From positions 74,583 to 138,582 of the forward strand of contig JAOTOM010003165.1 in the NCBI GenBank assembly GCA_034440615.1: DNA of 64,000 bases, in the 5' to 3' direction. The position numbers and the translations under genes are program-made. The DNA is from Ashinkailepas kermadecensis. Taxonomy: Eukaryota; Arthropoda; Thecostraca; Neolepadidae. Under the pieces are notes generated by a model that worked only from the letters and a program-made list of their open reading frames with translations, did not search any database and was not told the origin of the DNA. Shown here piece by piece: positions 20,225 through 31,865 of this stretch. Within the stretch, counting starts at the first letter, position 1, and each line of letters opens with the position of its first letter.

Positions 20225-22225
20225 CTAGCTACCTAGTTGTATGGTTGAGGCTGATAGCCGCACGAAGGTAGCACGGCTAATTGTGTCGCGTGCTTGACCG
20301 GGAAGCGCATTCCACTGGAGAGTGGAGCGGTAGGAGAAGCCCCGCTGGGTGGCTGCTAACCTACATCGTTGCAGGTGAAGTGCCCCAGCATCGGTAGCAC
20401 GAGTGCTTCTCTCCGACACAGCAGAGCGTTCAACAAACATTTCCCTGATGGCAGATGGGCAGTTCGCGCCGTGTATCGCTTTGTGTGCGTTGCACAGGTC
20501 ACGGTGTCGCACCATCTCCTCAATCCTATCCCAGCCCAATTCGCGCAGAGAGGACGAGATGTGGTCGCGCTTCCGTCTTCCAGTGACCAGCCTAGCCGCG
20601 AAGTTTATGCACTTCTGCACTCGCTTCATGCGGCACGCATCTACCCCACCCCATACGGAAAGGCAGTAAAGGATATGGGGGAACACATGGACTTGGACGA
20701 GGAGCTTCAGGACTTCAGGGGTGAAGTGCTGCCGGAATTTGAAGAGGGACACGATGATGGCGGTGCACTTCCGGATGATGGAGGATATGTGCTTCTCCCA
20801 CGTCAGCTGCTGGTCGAGGAATACTCCGAGCACTTTTACTGTTGGGGCCGGGTGGATAGATTTGTCCGAGATCATGATGTGAAAACCTGAAGCTTTTTTG
20901 AGAGAAGATCTGGTGCCAAGAATGGTGAAGCAGGTCTTGTCCGGGTTCATTTTTAGACTATTGGACTGGAACCATTTTTGGAGTGCATGGAGAGATTCCT
21001 CGACCCGCAACCGAAGGTGGGAGAGGCTGACGACGTCAGGAGCAGAGTGGTCTAGGAGGTCGGTGTCGTCAGCGTAGGCCACAAGGCGACCGTGAGGAAG
21101 GAAGGAGGACAGATCATTGATGAAGAGGAGGAACAGGATCGGCCCAACGATAGACCCCTGAGGGACACCGTGGGTCAGGAGGAGTGTGGAGGAGCCGCCC
21201 GAGACCATCTGCTTCCGATCAGAGAGGTAGCTTTTGAACCACGGGGACGGGATGCCGTACCACCCCAGCTTACTCAGGAGAACGCCATGGTCAACGCTGT
21301 CGAAGGCCTTACTTAAGTCAATCGTCGTTAACGACGCGACGTGACCGATGTCGATGGCCCTAGAGATCCATTCGACAGCGTCGAGCAGGGCGTCCTCCGT
21401 CGAATGACCGGTAGGCGGTAGGCGGTAGGCGTACTGAAACGGGGACAGAATATTGTTCGACAACAGATAAGCCACAAGTTGGGAGCAAACGACTTTTTCC
21501 GTGATTTTGGAGAGAACAGAGAGATTCGAGATAGGCCGAAAGTTGTTCACATCATCTCGCGTGCCAGATTTGTGAATGGGAGTGACGCGGGCGACTTTCC
21601 AAGCACTCGGGAAGGTTTGTGAGGTGATGGATGTGTTGACGAGGTGGAGCAGGTGCGGGCCGATCACTGCAAAACATCGCTTGACCGCAAACAATGGTAC
21701 GCCATCAACTCCCACCGCTCGAGACGAGCACATACGGCTCATGGCCTTCGATAACTCGGGGAGCGTGGCGGGACACAACACAAGAGCAGAGGCGCACACT
21801 CCGGGTGGTCTGGGTGGGCACTGCTCTATGTCGCCGGTTCGTCCCGCCTCCTCGGCAATACGGGCTCCCACCGCTGCGAAGTGGGCGTTGAAGTCGTCTG
21901 CCCTCGCCGTGGTGTCGTCGTCTCTGCCTGGGAGGCCTGCCGCGGGACGGAGACCGAAATGCTTCATTTGGCTCCAGAATGAGCGCCGATCGGTCAACAG
22001 GTCCGCACACAAGAACTCGCGCCTGGCCCTGACCTGCTCGCTCATGAGCCCGTTCTTACATCTCCGGTACTCCTGGCGTGCGGTGTCGTCATCTTCGCTC
22101 CTCCTCCACACCTCGCACGCCTCGCGACAGTCCTCTTTTGCAGCATCGATGCCGGGGTCGTTACGCAGCCACGGACAGTCAGGGTGCCGGATCCTGCTTG
22201 TCACCAGCGGGCAGTGCAGGTCCAC
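20225..22225 (-). CDS. CR1/L2-like reverse transcriptase (ORF2 fragment)
   Basis: A 666-residue open frame with the full set of RT motifs: VTPIHKSGTRDDVNNFRPIS, then LSKAFDSVDHGVLLSKL (first Asp), HGVPQGSIVGPILFLLFIND, and LVAYADDTDLL with the catalytic Asp pair. A thumb and C-terminal domain follow up to the stop; there is no RNase H, in line with the CR1/L2 group. The enzyme would copy element RNA at a nicked target. The frame is intact over this span, but one frameshift near 22225 separates it from the endonuclease, and the 5' end is missing, so it is not mobile. It looks younger than elements A-C. Confidence 0.92.
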   Translation of the reverse strand: MDLHCPLVTSRIRHPDCPWLRNDPGIDAAKEDCREACEVWRRSEDDDTARQEYRRCKNGLMSEQVRARREFLCADLLTDRRSFWSQMKHFGLRPAAGLPGRDDDTTARADDFNAHFAAVGARIAEEAGRTGDIEQCPPRPPGVCASALVLCPATLPELSKAMSRMCSSRAVGVDGVPLFAVKRCFAVIGPHLLHLVNTSITSQTFPSAWKVARVTPIHKSGTRDDVNNFRPISNLSVLSKITEKVVCSQLVAYLLSNNILSPFQYAYRLPPTGHSTEDALLDAVEWISRAIDIGHVASLTTIDLSKAFDSVDHGVLLSKLGWYGIPSPWFKSYLSDRKQMVSGGSSTLLLTHGVPQGSIVGPILFLLFINDLSSFLPHGRLVAYADDTDLLDHSAPDVVSLSHLRLRVEESLHALQKWFQSNSLKMNPDKTCFTILGTRSSLKKASGFHIMISDKSIHPAPTVKVLGVFLDQQLTWEKHISSIIRKCTAIIVSLFKFRQHFTPEVLKLLVQVHVFPHILYCLSVWGGVDACRMKRVQKCINFAARLVTGRRKRDHISSSLRELGWDRIEEMVRHRDLCNAHKAIHGANCPSAIREMFVERSAVSERSTRATDAGALHLQRCRLAATQRGFSYRSTLQWNALPGQARDTISRATFVRLSASTIQLGS

Positions 22226-22638
22226 GCTGCGTTCCAGATGCGCATGAAGACTTCAAGCTTGCCGTCGATGTCGGCGCGGTCGTACATAGGCTGCCAATCG
22301 GTGGTGATGAAGTGCAGGCAGAGTGTGTCCCAATTCATCTTCGCCCACGGCCTTCTGGTAATGGGTGGCAGTGGCCTGTTCCGCTGCCTCCTGACCTCGC
22401 CCCTGAGCAAGACCGGCAGGTGATCTGCCACCGGCTCCGGTAGGACAGTGACTATCGCCTTCCCGTCGGGCAGGTTTGTGATGGCTACGTCCAGCAGAGA
22501 CGGTCTGGGGAGGAGGTGGGTTGGCTCTCGCACGAGCTGCCCCAGGTTCAAGTCGTTGAGTGAGGACAGAAAACGACGTGATGCAGCACTCTCCGCTCCT
22601 TCCAGTAAGTTCAAGTTGTAGTCTCCAAGACCCAGCAC
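22201..22638 (-). pseudogene. CR1/L2-like endonuclease C-terminal part
   Basis: This frame begins near the middle of an APE endonuclease: GDYNLNLLEG corresponds to the GDFN motif, LLDVAITNL to the T/D-I/V block, and VADHLPVLL to the final SDH motif (Asp-His present). It runs into WNAAW and is then out of frame with the RT that follows (DLHCPLVTSRIRHPD). One base gained or lost around 22225 explains the break. The N-terminal third is absent because of the 5' truncation. Confidence 0.85.
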
Positions 22639-23112
22639 TGGATGTCCTCGTGAGACTGCTTCCCGGAGCTGGCGCTCGATCAGATATATATGTATAATGG
22701 GTACCTACATGACAATGAACGCAATGGGCAGACTGAAATGAATTGAGGGCACACCACAGGGTACTAGGTACCTATGTTTGTTATTTAATGTTTTTCCATA
22801 ACCATATATGTGGTTAGGTTCATACACATATGTGTATGAAGGAAAACTGGGAAATCTAGGGATGGTGAACCCAGGCTAAATAATGCAATTGAGGACATTA
22901 CTGGATATTTATAGCCAAAAATGTTTAAATGCAGTATTTTGTAATGCTTGCTAACCTGATTTAGTGAATGAATCAATAATTAAGGTGGCCAAATTAATGT
23001 TTGAAATCCTCAAATCCAAGTTTCAAATCTTTGGATTTTCTGCTAGTTTTTACAACCGAATTTAAAAAAGAAGAAGTTGCATTGTGTTGTTTTAAATCTT
23101 ACATTATTCTTC

Positions 23113-23491
<379 letters not shown>

Positions 23492-23762
23492 GGTGGTCCT
23501 TATCTGTATGAGTAAAAATCAAAGTTGGAATTTCTAATGTTTCACCTCACAAAGTTATTCCATTGTGATCAAACATAATCGCACTAAAATTTGGTTACCC
23601 TAGCTCAACAACTTCTGGTGCCGCAAGGCACTTGAAGTTTGCCCCTTATGACGTCATTGAGTCGGCTTATACGAAAGACACTTTCGCTTCACGAATCAGT
23701 GCAGTGTCTGCTCTGACGATGAACACACGTGTTTCCTCACTGCTGTAACTTTGCTTTCAGAC

Positions 23763-25433
23763 ATGGAGAAGCCGAAGAAGCGAACGACCCGAAAAGACAC
23801 CGAAGTATGGTTGGTGGGGCAGCTCCTCACTGAACTGACTGGTGGGAAGCTGCCGTCGAGCAAGGAAGTCTTGCAGCGGCTCTTTCACCTCCTCCGCTTC
23901 GACAAGGCCACTTGTCGAAGCAGCGCCACTTCGTGGCGCTGCTCTTCATCTCGACAAAGAAGTTGCGGCATTCTGGCCCGAGCTCAGATCCCCGTCGTTG
24001 AACCTCAGCACCGCGTGGAGAAGATTGAGCAGCTCTACGAGAAATGGAGGCAGCTGGGCAAGGGCAAGAGCCGACAGTCTGCGACCGAGCTGAAGAAGAG
24101 GGAAGATTTCACAGTCAAACTGTCCTTCCTCTTCGACATTGCTCACGCCGAGGCCTTGTCTTTTATGAAGAACAAGGAGGATGTGGAATTCTTGCAGCGT
24201 CAACGAGAGGCCGGCCGCCCCGGGAGCATGTTGGGGATGGACAAAAAGTTGGTGAAGCAGGAGGAGAGGAAGGCGAAGAGGGACAAGGCGGAAGTGGCCC
24301 GCCGAGATAAGGAGCGTAGAAGGAAGGAAGCTGCAAGAGAAGCCACGGCGGAACCCTCGGACGATGATGATGGTGCTGAAGACCAACCTGGGCCGTCATC
24401 AGCTGTTCTGGAGGAATATCCTGCCAAGCGAGCTCGCGGCCGGGTCTCTGCCATCACTACTGCTCTGTGTTGCCCTTGATCGAACCAAGACTACGGACCG
24501 GGCGGCGGTGCATATCTTGGCTGCTGCTGCTTCAGCCTACGACCAAGACCCAGCTGAGATGGCACTGAACCGACAGAGCATCAGGAGAGCCCGTATTGAA
24601 GCCAGAGCTATCGCCGCCTCGACCTCTCGCGCCTCCCTGCCCGAGGGTGTTGTCCTGACCGTCCACTGGGACGGGAAGATGGTCGCTGATGGACCTGGGC
24701 AGGAACTGGCAGAGCGATTTCCAATTTTGGTGTCCGGCGAAGGAGTGTCGAAGCTCCTGAATGCTCCCAAGCTCCCAACTAGCACGGGAGCAGCCATAGC
24801 GGATGCCGTATTCGCCGCACTTCAGGACTGGGGACTCGCCGACCGTGTTGTTGGAATGGCTTTTGACACCACGGTCTCCAACACTGGACAACTGTCAGGG
24901 GCTTGTCTTCTTCTTCAGCAAAAGTTGGACAAGCATCTCCTTCACTTCGCCTGCCGCCATCACATCCTGGAGCTCGTGGTTAAAAAGGTCTTCGGCCTCT
25001 GCACCTCCCTTGTTATGTCTGGACCCGACATCCAACTGTTCAAGCGTTTCAAGGAAAAATGGGGCGCCATCGACACTGCCAGGTTCCAGACTCTGCTTCC
25101 AGTCCCAATACCATCAAGCAAAAACATCTCTGGGACTTCGTCACGAGCACCACCCGCCACACTGTGTCAGCGCTCGGAACCAACGACGGTTTCCTGGACG
25201 CCGACCCTCAGACATGGAATGGCCGAGAAGACTTCCAGAAGGCCAAGTCAACTGTCGCTGAATTGAGGGTCACCAACGACTTCGCCGAGAGAGGAGTAGC
25301 CCTCATGCAAGACTACCTTCCCCACCTGACGCGACGAAGAGCAGCGCCATTTCCTCTTTCAGCCCGTCGAAGCCCACCGCCGGACATTCCCGGATTCCAA
25401 AAAGAAAACCGTCGTTGGCGGCCTACCTATTAA
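23763..25433 (+). pseudogene. Transposase of hAT-like element 1, frameshifted and internally deleted
   Basis: The ATG at 23763 follows a possible acceptor (TTTGCTTTCAG). The N-terminus is basic, then a lysine/arginine/glutamate-rich coiled-coil-like stretch (24240-24340) and an acidic segment. A shift near 24470 moves to a second frame with the core: VHWDGKMVAD, VVGMAFDTTVSNTG, then HFACRHHILELVVKKVF. A second change near 25090 leads to a third frame with LDADPQTWN and LRVTNDFAERGVALMQDYL. These motifs match an RNase H-like family common in invertebrate genomes as unnamed proteins; naming it hAT-like is inference from ends and layout. Compared with my recollection of relatives, sequence between the core and the last part is missing. 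Confidence 0.72.
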
Positions 25434-25504
25434 GAACTACAATATACCAGGAGGTGCTGAGTTGACATCAAAAGAAACTTTAAGAATTATACTTTTTTAC
25501 TCAA

Positions 25505-25735
25505 CTTTTCGGCCAGGGCCCCCCCACAGAGGGGCCCCCCCCCGGCCCCCCCCCCCCCCAAAAGGCCCCCCAAAACAAAAACTTAAAAAAAAAAAAATAA
25601 AACCTTTACATTACTTAAATTAAACACCCACCACTATTTAAAAAATAAGAAACTTTTTTAAACAAAAAAAAACAACAAAAAAAAAAAAAAAAAAAAAAAA
25701 AAAATAATACAAAAAAAAAATATTAAGAACTAGGC
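25505..25735. repeat. Low-complexity C-rich then A-rich stretch
   Basis: Long runs of C (such as 15 in a row near 25545) give way to A runs and poor-complexity DNA. It lies between the transposase and the right end of hAT-like element 1. The quality of such homopolymers is often poor in long-read assemblies, so this may be partly artefact. Confidence 0.8.
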
Positions 25736-25978
25736 AACAATGAGTGGGAGATAGGCACCCATGACCCCCCCCAAAGAGGGGACAATACTCACTTCATGTG
25801 AGGGGGACCTAGATATGGCCTTAGGTAGGTACTATGTAAAAATTCGGAGGCATTGCGGCACCAGAAATAATTGAGCTATGCTCACCAAATTCGGCATTCG
25901 TAGGTATTAGACCAAATGGAACAATTCCGCAGGGTGAGACATTAAACTTTTCGAAAATAGAAAATAAGGACCACCCTA

Positions 25979-26054
<76 letters not shown>

Positions 26055-26230
26055 TTATTTATTTATATATATATGTATATATATGAAAAATAATATAACT
26101 TTTAAAACAACATAATAAAACTTTTTTTTTCAATTCCGTTGTAAAAACTAGCAGCGAATCCAAAGACCTGAAACTTAGATTTTATGAGTTTGGATTTGAG
26201 GATTTCAAACCTTTACTTGGCCACCTCCAT

Positions 26231-27157
26231 TATTGATTCCTCCCTCCAATCAGACCGAAGCTTAATCATTGAGCCTATGGAGGCGTCCTTCCAGAACGCT
26301 TGAGTGCATCCCCACTCCTGCTCAATGAGTTTGTTTTAGCTGATGGTGTCCTTCTCCAGACCAAATGTCCATCAAAAACATCAATTGCCCCCCCATTCCA
26401 CCGAATCAATTTCACGAAGTGACACCCATGCAATGGCGGTCACAGGTGACGGGCGGTATTCAGGACATACCCTATACAAACCACTACACGCAATAGCGTG
26501 GCGACGGTGACATTGCGAATGTCGGAGCAAGATAGGGAGTCCATTCAGGACGCACACAATGCCGGAAATAAATTGCAATAAATTGCACACAATGCCGGAG
26601 TTAGTAGGTGGAATCCCCCCTCCCCATATATTCACGTGGCACAGGAATGGTCTCAAAGTTTGGGAGGGGGGGGGGAGAAAGACCTCGCTTGGTTATCGGG
26701 CCATTCTTAATCCCGGTAGGGATGGGAAACAGTGTTGTACACTCCAGTTTTTTAGCCTTTTTCAGCTCTGTAGTAGAAAGATTTTTCCCTGCATCCGTAT
26801 TATTATGGTAACCTCACTCCCGCGTCCTCAAGAAAAGGAGCCCTTCTTGTAATGATGTAGTGCCAAATGCCTGGGCATTAATGCTCTAGAGGTACTAACC
26901 TGGGCGGTACTGCTTGACTCAATTAATAGTGCAATGGATCACCTATGATACAGTAAACAAATAACTGAGACGCTTCATAGCGCACTGGATAGATGACGTC
27001 TCCTGCTAGTATGACGTTAGCAGAATGAAGCGTGACGTCAGAGTCTGCCGCCGCCTGCTACTTTCTGCCGCTCCCTGCCAATTTCTGCCGCCGACGTCGC
27101 CGACGTCGGGTCTGCCGACGCACGATTCTGCCGGAATTCTGTCGCGTGTAAACAGGC
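26231..27157. mobile_element. Internally deleted Harbinger-related element
   Basis: Positions 26231-26640 match 17505-17985 and positions 26640-27157 match about 19005-19537, in the same order, with the transposase exon 1 region absent. It ends in GTCGCGTGTAAACAGGC, the same terminal sequence as at 19537, where it abuts a truncated Penelope-like element. This is the shape of a non-autonomous deletion derivative. No coding sequence is seen. Because it lacks the 58-bp stub found at 17763, it records the empty site. Confidence 0.8.
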
Positions 27158-27457
27158 GACAGACTCTGCTGCTAGTCGTAGACGGGGGTGTAGAGTTGGT
27201 TGTTGCCGCTGGCTTCGGTTCTTGGTACTTTCAGATTTAAGTTGATCTTGAATATTTGGACTTACATCTATTTTGCCTTCGTGTTGCAGTCGGCATATGT
27301 CTTGATAAAGGAGTTCGAGTTCTGCTTTTTTACGTTGCTGGGAAAATCGTGTTGATATTGTGAAGTTGGTGCCCAAGTTGAGTAGTTCTTGCTGGTTCTC
27401 GGAGAGCACTGTGCCAGACACGTTGATATAGCCTTCCTGGGGTCTGGGTATGGGTAT
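27158..27457 (-). mobile_element. Penelope-like element A, downstream fragment
   Basis: Minus strand, from 27457 down: the frame reads LSENQQELLNLGTNFTIS, then AELELLYQDICRLQHEGKID, then NIQDQLKSESTKNRSQ, identical in order to the N-terminal RT region of the better copy at 33470-33715. It ends near 27158, where Harbinger-type terminal sequence begins. Its upstream part lies at 31866-32344; the hAT-like transposon at 27458-31865 separates the two. Confidence 0.9.
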
Positions 27458-27721
27458 TAGGGTGTATTGTCGAATAACTGTTTATTTTTATGTGCTGTGT
27501 TACTATGAATTTATTGGTCCCTGGCACGTCTAGACTCAGAAAATACCATTAAAAAAAATCTGGATCAAAAACCCAGCCTGCGCCGAGCGTGGCAAGTTTG
27601 ACCCCTTACAGTGACGCCCGGCGTTGAAGTCTCCTCGTTAGTTACGCGCACACTAACACCAGGCGGCGGCTCGAGCCGCGCCGCCGCGCCCAAGGGCAGG
27701 TGTGTTTTAGCGTCTGTTAAC

Positions 27722-28006
27722 CAGTGGTGGATCCAGAAGGGGGGCCATGGGACCATGTCCCCTCCCTTGGGCCCTGAAAAAGGGGACCTTGGGCTCCGAA
27801 AAATGGTCCCTTGGGCTTCGAAAAAATGGGCCCATTTTGTCCCCAGGGGCCTTTCTTGGCTCCAAAAGAGCCATTTTTACTCAATATATTGAGGAAATTC
27901 ACTAATTTTGAAGGGGCCCTTCTAAGTTACAGGGGGCCCAAAAACCAAAGGAGGGGCCCAAAAGGCTTTCGCTCCCCTACTTGCGCAAATCCCGGATCCG
28001 CCACTG
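27722..28006 (+). mobile_element. MITE in left inverted repeat of hAT-like element 2
   Basis: A 285-bp segment from CAGTGGTGGATCC to GGATCCGCCACTG, flanked by exact 8-bp repeats CTGTTAAC (27714-27721 and 28007-28014). The interior is made of ~30-base G/C-rich then A-rich units (GGGCTCCGAAAAATGGTCCC type). No coding capacity. A non-autonomous hAT is the natural reading. Confidence 0.93.
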
Positions 28007-28055
28007 CTGTTAACGCGACACCCCAGAACGAATTTCTCCTATTTAACGACAGACA

Positions 28056-28727
28056 TACCTTTGATTTATATATCTTCGTTCGTTTTGCACAATTCGTTTT
28101 GCATCGCACATGGAAGCTACCGGACCTGTGGGAGGCGGCTGATGGGGTACCCCTGCCCGTAGGAAGAGGTTATGCAAATAGAGGGCCTTCCCTCGGCCGG
28201 TAGCGCTCGCGCCCTGTTTGTTTGCTCAGTGGACCGGCGCAGCGCCGCCTGAACCCTCGGGTCTTTTCTCGGCTGGATTACCCTTGGCGTTTCGATATTT
28301 TCGTCCCTCGTTCAGTGTGTGTCCGACTACTGAGGCGTCAAGCAGCGGCATCCATTTCCCCAGCATCTTACCGCAGGTCATGTCAGTAAAACGGGAGGGC
28401 CTACGTTATGTTTAAGGGTGCGCGAACACCCCCCCCCCAGAACCTTTTCAGTGTCATAACATTGTAAAGCTAATATCCTACGAATGCTAAGGAGATTGAA
28501 GTTCATATTAACTTTAACCTTGGTAAATCATTGAACAAAGCAAATGTCATGTCCTCAATTTTACCTGACTTTTGTCCCGGAATTGGGAATTTGGTCACGT
28601 GTAGAAAAGCTTTTCGGAAACTCACACACATGCCACCTTTCTTAAGATTTAATTTTCCACTCGCAGCCGATCAGCACTCGCATTAACATTTTGCCTCTTT
28701 CCTTCACAGGCCAACATTACAACGGAA
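28056..28727 (+). promoter_or_regulatory. Upstream region of hAT-like element 2 transposase
   Basis: About 670 bases between the inverted repeat and the first ATG. I see no open frame of note. A polypyrimidine tract with CCTTCACAG at 28701-28709, shortly before the ATG, could be a splice acceptor for an untranslated first exon. No confident TATA box. Confidence 0.4.
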
Positions 28728-31271
28728 ATGTCTCTTCGCAGTAAGACCAAGCACTTCTCTCTCGGGACGCCCAAGAACCTGCCCGAAAATCAGTTGCCCA
28801 CCAATAAAGATGTTGTCAACTGCATCAGGCTCATGCACTCCGTGCCTGGGAAATTTCAAAGGGAGATGAGCACCATTTTTAAGCCAGTCGCCGAGATGGT
28901 CATCGCCATGTGGAGCAGCGAGGGTATTCCTGTTACTAAAGATTCGGCAGTTTATCGAAAAGTTGCGGATTGTTACAAAAAATTCCAGGCACTGAACAAA
29001 ACAAGAACGCAAAATCGGAATGTGAAAAACGTAAAGTCGAAGAAAAACGAAAAGTATTTCGAAAAACTATTCGACATTGCTATGTGCAAGTGCCGAAGTG
29101 AACGCTCTTGCAAGTGTCCCTACGAAAACCGGGTGCCACAGATTGAAGTGAAATTCTTGCGCGATCAGAGGGGCTCCCGGAAAATTTTCCTTGGCATGCC
29201 GGACTGTCAGGAGATGAGACTACGGCAGGTCGCCGCCGACCGCAGACGCCAGCGGCTGCAACAGCATGATCTGGATACGCTGTCACCGAGAGCCTCCGAC
29301 AGCGAGCCCGGGCCGTCTGGTCTTCAAAACCCCGAGGCAGGCAGCTCATCGGCCACCAGCAGCGCTGACCCAGCTGACACTGGCGGCTCTGATATGGAGT
29401 GGAATGAGGAGGACGATACCCAACCCGAGACCGGCGAGCGAAATTTTGAAAGGCTCACCAACACGGCTCTGGCCGCCGACCGTTGCGGCGTCTCCAACCG
29501 CGCTGTGTGCGCCATTATAAACGGCTTCCAACAAGACATCGGGCGGATTTCGGAAACCAGCACAAAATTGATAGTAGACCCCATGAAAATGTACCGGGAA
29601 AGGGAGCGTGTGAGAAATATGGCGGCCTCGGCGAGCGCCGAGCAGCACGGCGACATAAAAGCACTATATTTTGATGGCCGCAAAGACAAAACATTCACCG
29701 GCAAATCGACCACAATGAAAGAAGAACATGTGGCGGTGGTGGTGGAGCCTGGCTCAAAGTACCTCACACACTTCACTCCGGAAAGTGGACGAGCCATCCA
29801 CCAAGTGAGGAAACTGACTGACATCGCCATTGACAACGCCGCCGACGTCAGAGTGCTCGGCTGCGACGGCACCGCCGTTAACACCGGCAGGGATGGCGGC
29901 GCGTGCCGGCTCTTTGAGCTGAGCCAAGACTCGCCTCGTGCCGTCCACTGGTTCGTCTGCCAGCTCCACGCGAATGAGCTGCTCCTGCGGGCGGTGTTCA
30001 CCGAACTGGACGGCTCAACCACCGGGCCCAAGTCCTTCTCGGGACCGCTGGGTCGGGCCGCCAGTGGCGACGTCCACCGCCTAGAAGTGGCGTCGTTCCG
30101 CGCTGTGGCGGGGCCACTGCCAGACCTCCCGGACCAGCTGGTGGCTGACCTCAGCACGGACCAGCAGCTTCTCTACCGACTCGCCAGAGGGGTGGATGCC
30201 GGCAAACTTCTGGACGGCAGCGACGCGCATCGCCAGATCGGACCTGTTAATCACGCCAGGTACGTACGAGCCGTTGTCAACAACCGAAAGTGTCTAAACT
30301 GAAATTCAGACACTTAAGCGCGCTAGTCAATTCATGTCAATGGAACGGGGAAGGTGGTGGGGTCATGTCCCAATTATTTCAGTTCTCAAGTATATTAGCT
30401 TTATAATATTTGATACTACAATTTTAGATGAGAAGTGTCTTTATAAGACAAGAGTGGCCCAATGAGCCAATGTTCATTTGTCATTCTACATCAACATTAG
30501 TTTTCTGTCCGTTTGCCTACGTTTTTTTTTATTATAAATTGTATATAGCTTGTCTAACGCTGCCTTGGCGGCTATCGCAGGTGGCTCACACTGGCCGCGC
30601 GACTGCTGCGCGTCTACATCGGGTCAGCGTCACCGACGGCCGAGTTGACCCAGCTGGTCGCATTCCTGATGGGTCACTACATCACTATGTGGTTCTACAT
30701 CAGGGCCAACAGCACCTGCACTAGCGGCACCTTGAACAGCATGCGGAGCGTGGAGCTCCGACGGATGCTGCCCACTCGGCTGCAGGACATTATCAGGCCA
30801 GTGATGCAGCGGAACGCCTACTGGGTACATCCGGAGGCTGTTCTGCTGGCGATGGTGGCGGACTCTGACGCTGCGGTGCGCGCCCGGGCCGTGGGTGTGA
30901 TCCAACGGTGTCGGCAGCAACCGCAAGAGGGAGTCAGACCGTTCAAGCTGCCGACCATCAACTTCGCCGCCACCCACTACACGGAGCTGCTTGACTGGGA
31001 GAGGGAGCTGATCACCGAGCCGCCGCTGACAACCGACCTCACGGACGTCGAGCTACAGGGCATCTGCAGCCAGCCACTCCAAGTCGCCTCCTTCCCCGTC
31101 CACACTGTGGCGGTGGAGCGGGCGGTGAAGGTGGTGACCGAGGCAGCCGACGCGGTGATGGGCGAGGAACGCAGGCATGGCTGGATCAGCAGCCGGCTCG
31201 CGCACCGCCGGCAGCTGCCAAGCATCCACAGCAAACAATCTTTCGTGAAATCTCTGGCTGAAGATGTATAA
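28728..31271 (+). CDS. Transposase of hAT-like element 2, two exons, 740 residues
   Basis: Exon 1 is 28728-30259 and exon 2 is 30581-31271; the donor is GTACGT and the acceptor GCTATCGCAG. Joining completes an Arg codon (NHA-R-WLTLAARLLR) and gives 2223 bases, a clean multiple of three. Visible parts: a basic N-terminus, a cysteine cluster (Cys120, 122, 128, 130), an acidic Ser/Pro-rich linker (about 180-235), then an RNase H-like core with Asp316 in YFDGRKD, Asp380 in GCDGTAVNTG, and CQLHANELLLR (Cys411 to Glu417). Exon 2 continues with a helical region and Glu690 in HTVAVERAVKVVTEA, a candidate last acid. It should cut and rejoin the TAGGGTG ends. I know this family only as unnamed invertebrate proteins. 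Intactness suggests recent activity. Confidence 0.85.
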
Positions 31272-31330
31272 ATAAACGGTATGTCTGTCGTTGAATAGCA
31301 GAAATTCGTTCTGGGGTGTCGTGTTAACAG

Positions 31331-31612
31331 CAGTGGCGGATCCGGATTTGCTCAAGTAGGGAGCGAAAGACTTTTGGGCCCCCTTTGGTTGTTGGGCCCC
31401 CTGTAACTTAGAAGGGCCCCCTTCAAAATTAGTGAATTTCTACAATATTTTGAGTAAAAATGGCTCTTTTGGAGCCAAGAAAGGCCCCTGGGGACAAAAT
31501 GGGCCCATTTTTTCGAAGCCCAAGGGACCATTTTTCGGAGCCCAAGGTCCCCTTTTTCAGGGCCCAAGGGAGGGGACATGGTCCCATGGCCCCCCTTCTG
31601 GATCCACCACTG
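31331..31612 (-). mobile_element. MITE in right inverted repeat of hAT-like element 2
   Basis: Inverted counterpart of 27722-28006, 282 bp, from CAGTGGCGGATCC to GGATCCACCACTG, with the same 8-bp repeats in inverted form (GTTAACAG at 31323-31330 and 31613-31620). It occupies the mirror-image position in the other inverted repeat. Confidence 0.93.
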
Positions 31613-31865
31613 GTTAACAGACGCTAAAACACACCTGCCCTTGGGCGCGGCGGCGCGGCTCGAGCCGCCGCCTGGTGTTAGTGTGCGCGTAACTAACGAG
31701 GAGACTTCAACGCCGGGCGTCACTGTAAGGGGTCAAACTTGCCACGCTCGGCGCAGGCTGGGTTTTTTATCCAGATTTTTTTAAATTACATTTTCTGGCT
31801 CCAGACATGACAGGGACCAATAATATCATAGTAACACATCGAGTTTTTCCGGATGATACACCCTA

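Larger units (their letters stand above)
19978..22678 (-). mobile_element. CR1/L2-like non-LTR retrotransposon, 5'-truncated
   Basis: The minus strand holds the end of an endonuclease, a complete RT domain, a ~240-base 3' UTR and a 3' end of TTTGAC repeats (plus strand CAAAGTCAAAGTCAAAGTC at 19981-19998). Short terminal repeats instead of poly(A) are usual in the CR1/L2 group. The 5' end at about 22678 is truncated. This element is different in sequence from A, B and C and lies outside the duplicated block. Confidence 0.9.
27458..31865 (+). mobile_element. hAT-like transposon 2, complete, 4408 bp
   Basis: The element begins TAGGGTGTATTGTCG at 27458 and ends GATGATACACCCTA at 31865. Exact 8-bp direct repeats ATGGGTAT flank it (27450-27457 and 31866-31873), and the interrupted Penelope sequence is continuous once one repeat is removed, as the uninterrupted site near 33435 shows. 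The terminal inverted repeats extend about 600 bases each (27458-~28055 and ~31275-31865) and both contain the same ~285-bp MITE. The interior holds one spliced, open transposase gene with an AATAAA signal right after its stop. Eight-base duplications and TAGGG ends are the hallmark of hAT-type elements; the transposase lacks an obvious classical hAT C-terminal motif. Confidence 0.95.

Noticed and set aside
20369..22443. Plus-strand frames of 120-223 residues
   Set aside because: Antisense to the CR1/L2-like RT and endonuclease, without known motifs.
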